From positions 1-64,000 of the forward strand of contig PHFX01000006.1 in NCBI GenBank assembly GCA_007618135.1: a DNA stretch of 64,000 bases, in the 5' to 3' direction. Below the pieces are notes generated by a model, which was not told the DNA's origin, searched no databases, and was given only the letters and a program-made list of their open reading frames with translations. The stretch comes from Candidatus Brocadia sp. WS118. GTDB lineage: Bacteria > Planctomycetota > Brocadiia > Brocadiales > Brocadiaceae. The position numbers and the translations under genes were made by a program. Positions 62,586 to 64,000 of this stretch are shown one piece after another (positions within the stretch are counted from its first letter, which is position 1; every line of letters starts with the position of its first letter).

Positions 62586-64000
62586 CTACTTTTCCATGCC
62601 ATTTTTGAATTCCTCTATCTCTTTCCTTACAGGTTGCTGAGAATTTAATCGTAATGTTTCGTTCACGTGGTACAATGCCCTGGTAGAATTATGGAGATGC
62701 TCGCCATAAATAATACCAAGCATTTTATGAGATAACGGGTTATTTGTTTGATAATGAATTGATTGATGAAAGGCGTCTGCTGCTGCCTCATAATCCCCTT
62801 TCCGGTACAGAGCATTTCCCAGATAATAATATATCTCCCCATCGGTGGGATTATATTTTATGGCCTCTTTTAATTCAGAGATACCTTCATTTTCCATGCC
62901 TTTTGAAATATAAGCGTTTCCCAGGTTACAGTGGGCATTACTATCTTTTGAATTATATTGTAACGCTCGCTTGAGTTCTCTGATCGCACGATCGGTTGAT
63001 CCGCGGGTTAAATGTACTCCGGCCAAATTGTTGTGTACGTCCGCATTGTCAAATCCAAGTGCGACAGCTTTGTTTAACTCATCGAGAGCCCTGACATAAT
63101 TTCCTTTTTGTGCGTGGGCAATGCCGAGGTTATTATGTGCATTAGCCAGTTTCGGGTTAAGTCGGAGTGCAGTCTCGAATTCCACCATAGCATCTTCATA
63201 TCTTTCCATACGCATATGAACAATTCCCAAATTATTGTGAGCATCGGCAAAGGCAGGGTCTAGCTCAATTGCTGTCTTGTATTCTGCCAGCGCTCTCTTG
63301 AAATCTCCCGTTTCCTTATAGGTATTACCCAGATTGTTGTGTATAAAGGGGATTACGGAGTTTATTTTTAATGCTTTTTTGAACTCGGCAACAGCCTCGC
63401 TATAATGCCTGTTCTCATAATACACAAGCCCAAGGTTGTCGTAATAATTGGGGTTAAAAGGGTTGCGCTGGATTGCTTTTTTGTAAGAGTTAATAGCTCT
63501 GTCGAAAAGATACCGGTTTTTGTATATGCCCCCGATATTATTATAGGCATCAGCATGACCCGGGTTGTAACGCAATACTTCCAGATATTCTTCGATGGCA
63601 GCCTCTGACTTGCCATTCCTTTCGTAGGCATTTCCCATGTTATAGTGCGCATCTACGTCTCTTGGATTTATTTCCATCGTCTTTTTGTATTCTGATTCGG
63701 CATAGTCATAGAACCCTTTTTTACTATATGAAACGCCAAGATTAATATGGGCTCGGGCACTCTCAGGCTCACGGTTGATCGTTGAATGCCAAAGGGTGAA
63801 ATCTTCAAGCCATATCCCATTCCGGTGAATACTCATGATACCCGCCATAACGATAATTGCACCAAAACCTATCGTGACTAATTTATTTTTCACACGGTAG
63901 TTCTGAACAATGATACCAACAACCCCTGAGAAGCCCATAAGAGGAATGTAGAGATATCGCTCTGCCATAATATTTCCAAGGGGGATGATGTTTGAAACAG
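62586..64000 (-). CDS. Membrane-plus-TPR protein, 5' part outside the window
   Basis: The window contains the C-terminal part: at the edge the sequence reads VSNIIPLGNI then MAERYLYIPLMGFSGVVGIIV, a membrane segment of the TMTC/DUF1736-type family, then one further membrane segment and at least eleven TPRs (for example HINLGVSYSKKGFYDYAESE, AHYNMGNAYERNGKSEAAIE, AHNNLGIAHAQKGNYVRALD). The reading frame is open past the right edge, so the ATG at 63968 is internal and not the start. TMTC-type proteins are O-glycosyltransferase-like in eukaryotes; in bacteria the role is unknown. Confidence 0.75.
   Translation of the reverse strand, partial: VSNIIPLGNIMAERYLYIPLMGFSGVVGIIVQNYRVKNKLVTIGFGAIIVMAGIMSIHRNGIWLEDFTLWHSTINREPESARAHINLGVSYSKKGFYDYAESEYKKTMEINPRDVDAHYNMGNAYERNGKSEAAIEEYLEVLRYNPGHADAYNNIGGIYKNRYLFDRAINSYKKAIQRNPFNPNYYDNLGLVYYENRHYSEAVAEFKKALKINSVIPFIHNNLGNTYKETGDFKRALAEYKTAIELDPAFADAHNNLGIVHMRMERYEDAMVEFETALRLNPKLANAHNNLGIAHAQKGNYVRALDELNKAVALGFDNADVHNNLAGVHLTRGSTDRAIRELKRALQYNSKDSNAHCNLGNAYISKGMENEGISELKEAIKYNPTDGEIYYYLGNALYRKGDYEAAADAFHQSIHYQTNNPLSHKMLGIIYGEHLHNSTRALYHVNETLRLNSQQPVRKEIEEFKNGMEK

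Overview
The window looks like a chromosomal segment of a Gram-negative, Planctomycetota-type bacterium, most plausibly an anammox-lineage (Brocadia/Jettenia-like) organism. The basis is the mix of genes: a TolC outer-membrane channel, an MsbA-like exporter and WaaP-like lipopolysaccharide kinase genes (a lipid-A type outer membrane), an AhbC-type alternative haem enzyme, a giant SecD-SecF fusion, a TPR protein ending in RNA-polymerase alpha-CTD-like domains, and DUF4159 and nucleoside-diphosphate-kinase-like proteins of planctomycete character. No hydrazine or anammoxosome marker lies in the window, so the lineage call is an inference. No rRNA, tRNA or CRISPR array was recognised.

Layout. 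1-3.2 kb: a DHH phosphoesterase with an N-terminal TrkA-N domain and an unusual lipoprotein with proline-rich and Cys/His repeats. 3.3-7.1 kb: a tight minus-strand operon (GcvH-like protein, DUF1611/DgcN-like acyltransferase, dipeptide-epimerase/DgcA-like enzyme, M20 amidohydrolase) that fits conversion of D-glutamate or cell-wall peptides through N-acetyl intermediates. 7.3-16.2 kb: an accessory segment with a GIY-YIG/DUF123 protein ending inside a dispersed repeat, gene remnants, a two-gene module (1633-aa DUF1998 helicase plus a 705-aa protein) resembling phage-defence helicase modules, and palindromic repeats. 16.2-31.5 kb: housekeeping genes (mutS, folE, a TolC-family gene, a double-hotdog thioesterase, a Clp1-like polynucleotide kinase overlapping recJ, an MsbA-like ABC exporter, rfbD, ald, mtaB).

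31.6-34.4 kb is a second accessory island: a secreted phospholipase-D-like protein and three toxin-antitoxin-like modules (DUF433 plus truncated DUF5615, HEPN plus MNT, DUF433 plus DUF5615), the HEPN/MNT pair bracketed by 74-nt direct repeats. 34.5-36.7 kb carries a DUF4159 protein and AhbC. 36.9-49.6 kb is a long minus-strand cluster read as TPR/alpha-CTD protein, ruvA, ruvB, queH, spoIID-like, tgt, yajC, secDF, LysM protein, PQQ-propeller protein, linking recombination, queuosine synthesis, protein export and envelope functions.

49.8-64 kb: cspA behind a terminator-like leader hairpin, a small ferritin-like helical protein, a thermolysin-family protease, an RNase HII-like protein, asd, a poorly conserved 1-kb stretch, a tandem NDK-like protein joined to a metallo-beta-lactamase-fold gene and gyrA, a GT2 glycosyltransferase with a kinase-like LPS-core protein, and the 3' part of a membrane-TPR gene that runs off the window.

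The best candidates for something undescribed are the helicase/705-aa module, the D-glutamate-type operon with its altered GcvH, the repeat-built metal-binding lipoprotein, and the SecDF with a hugely enlarged SecF head. Dispersed palindromic repeats occur throughout and in two cases are part of coding sequence.
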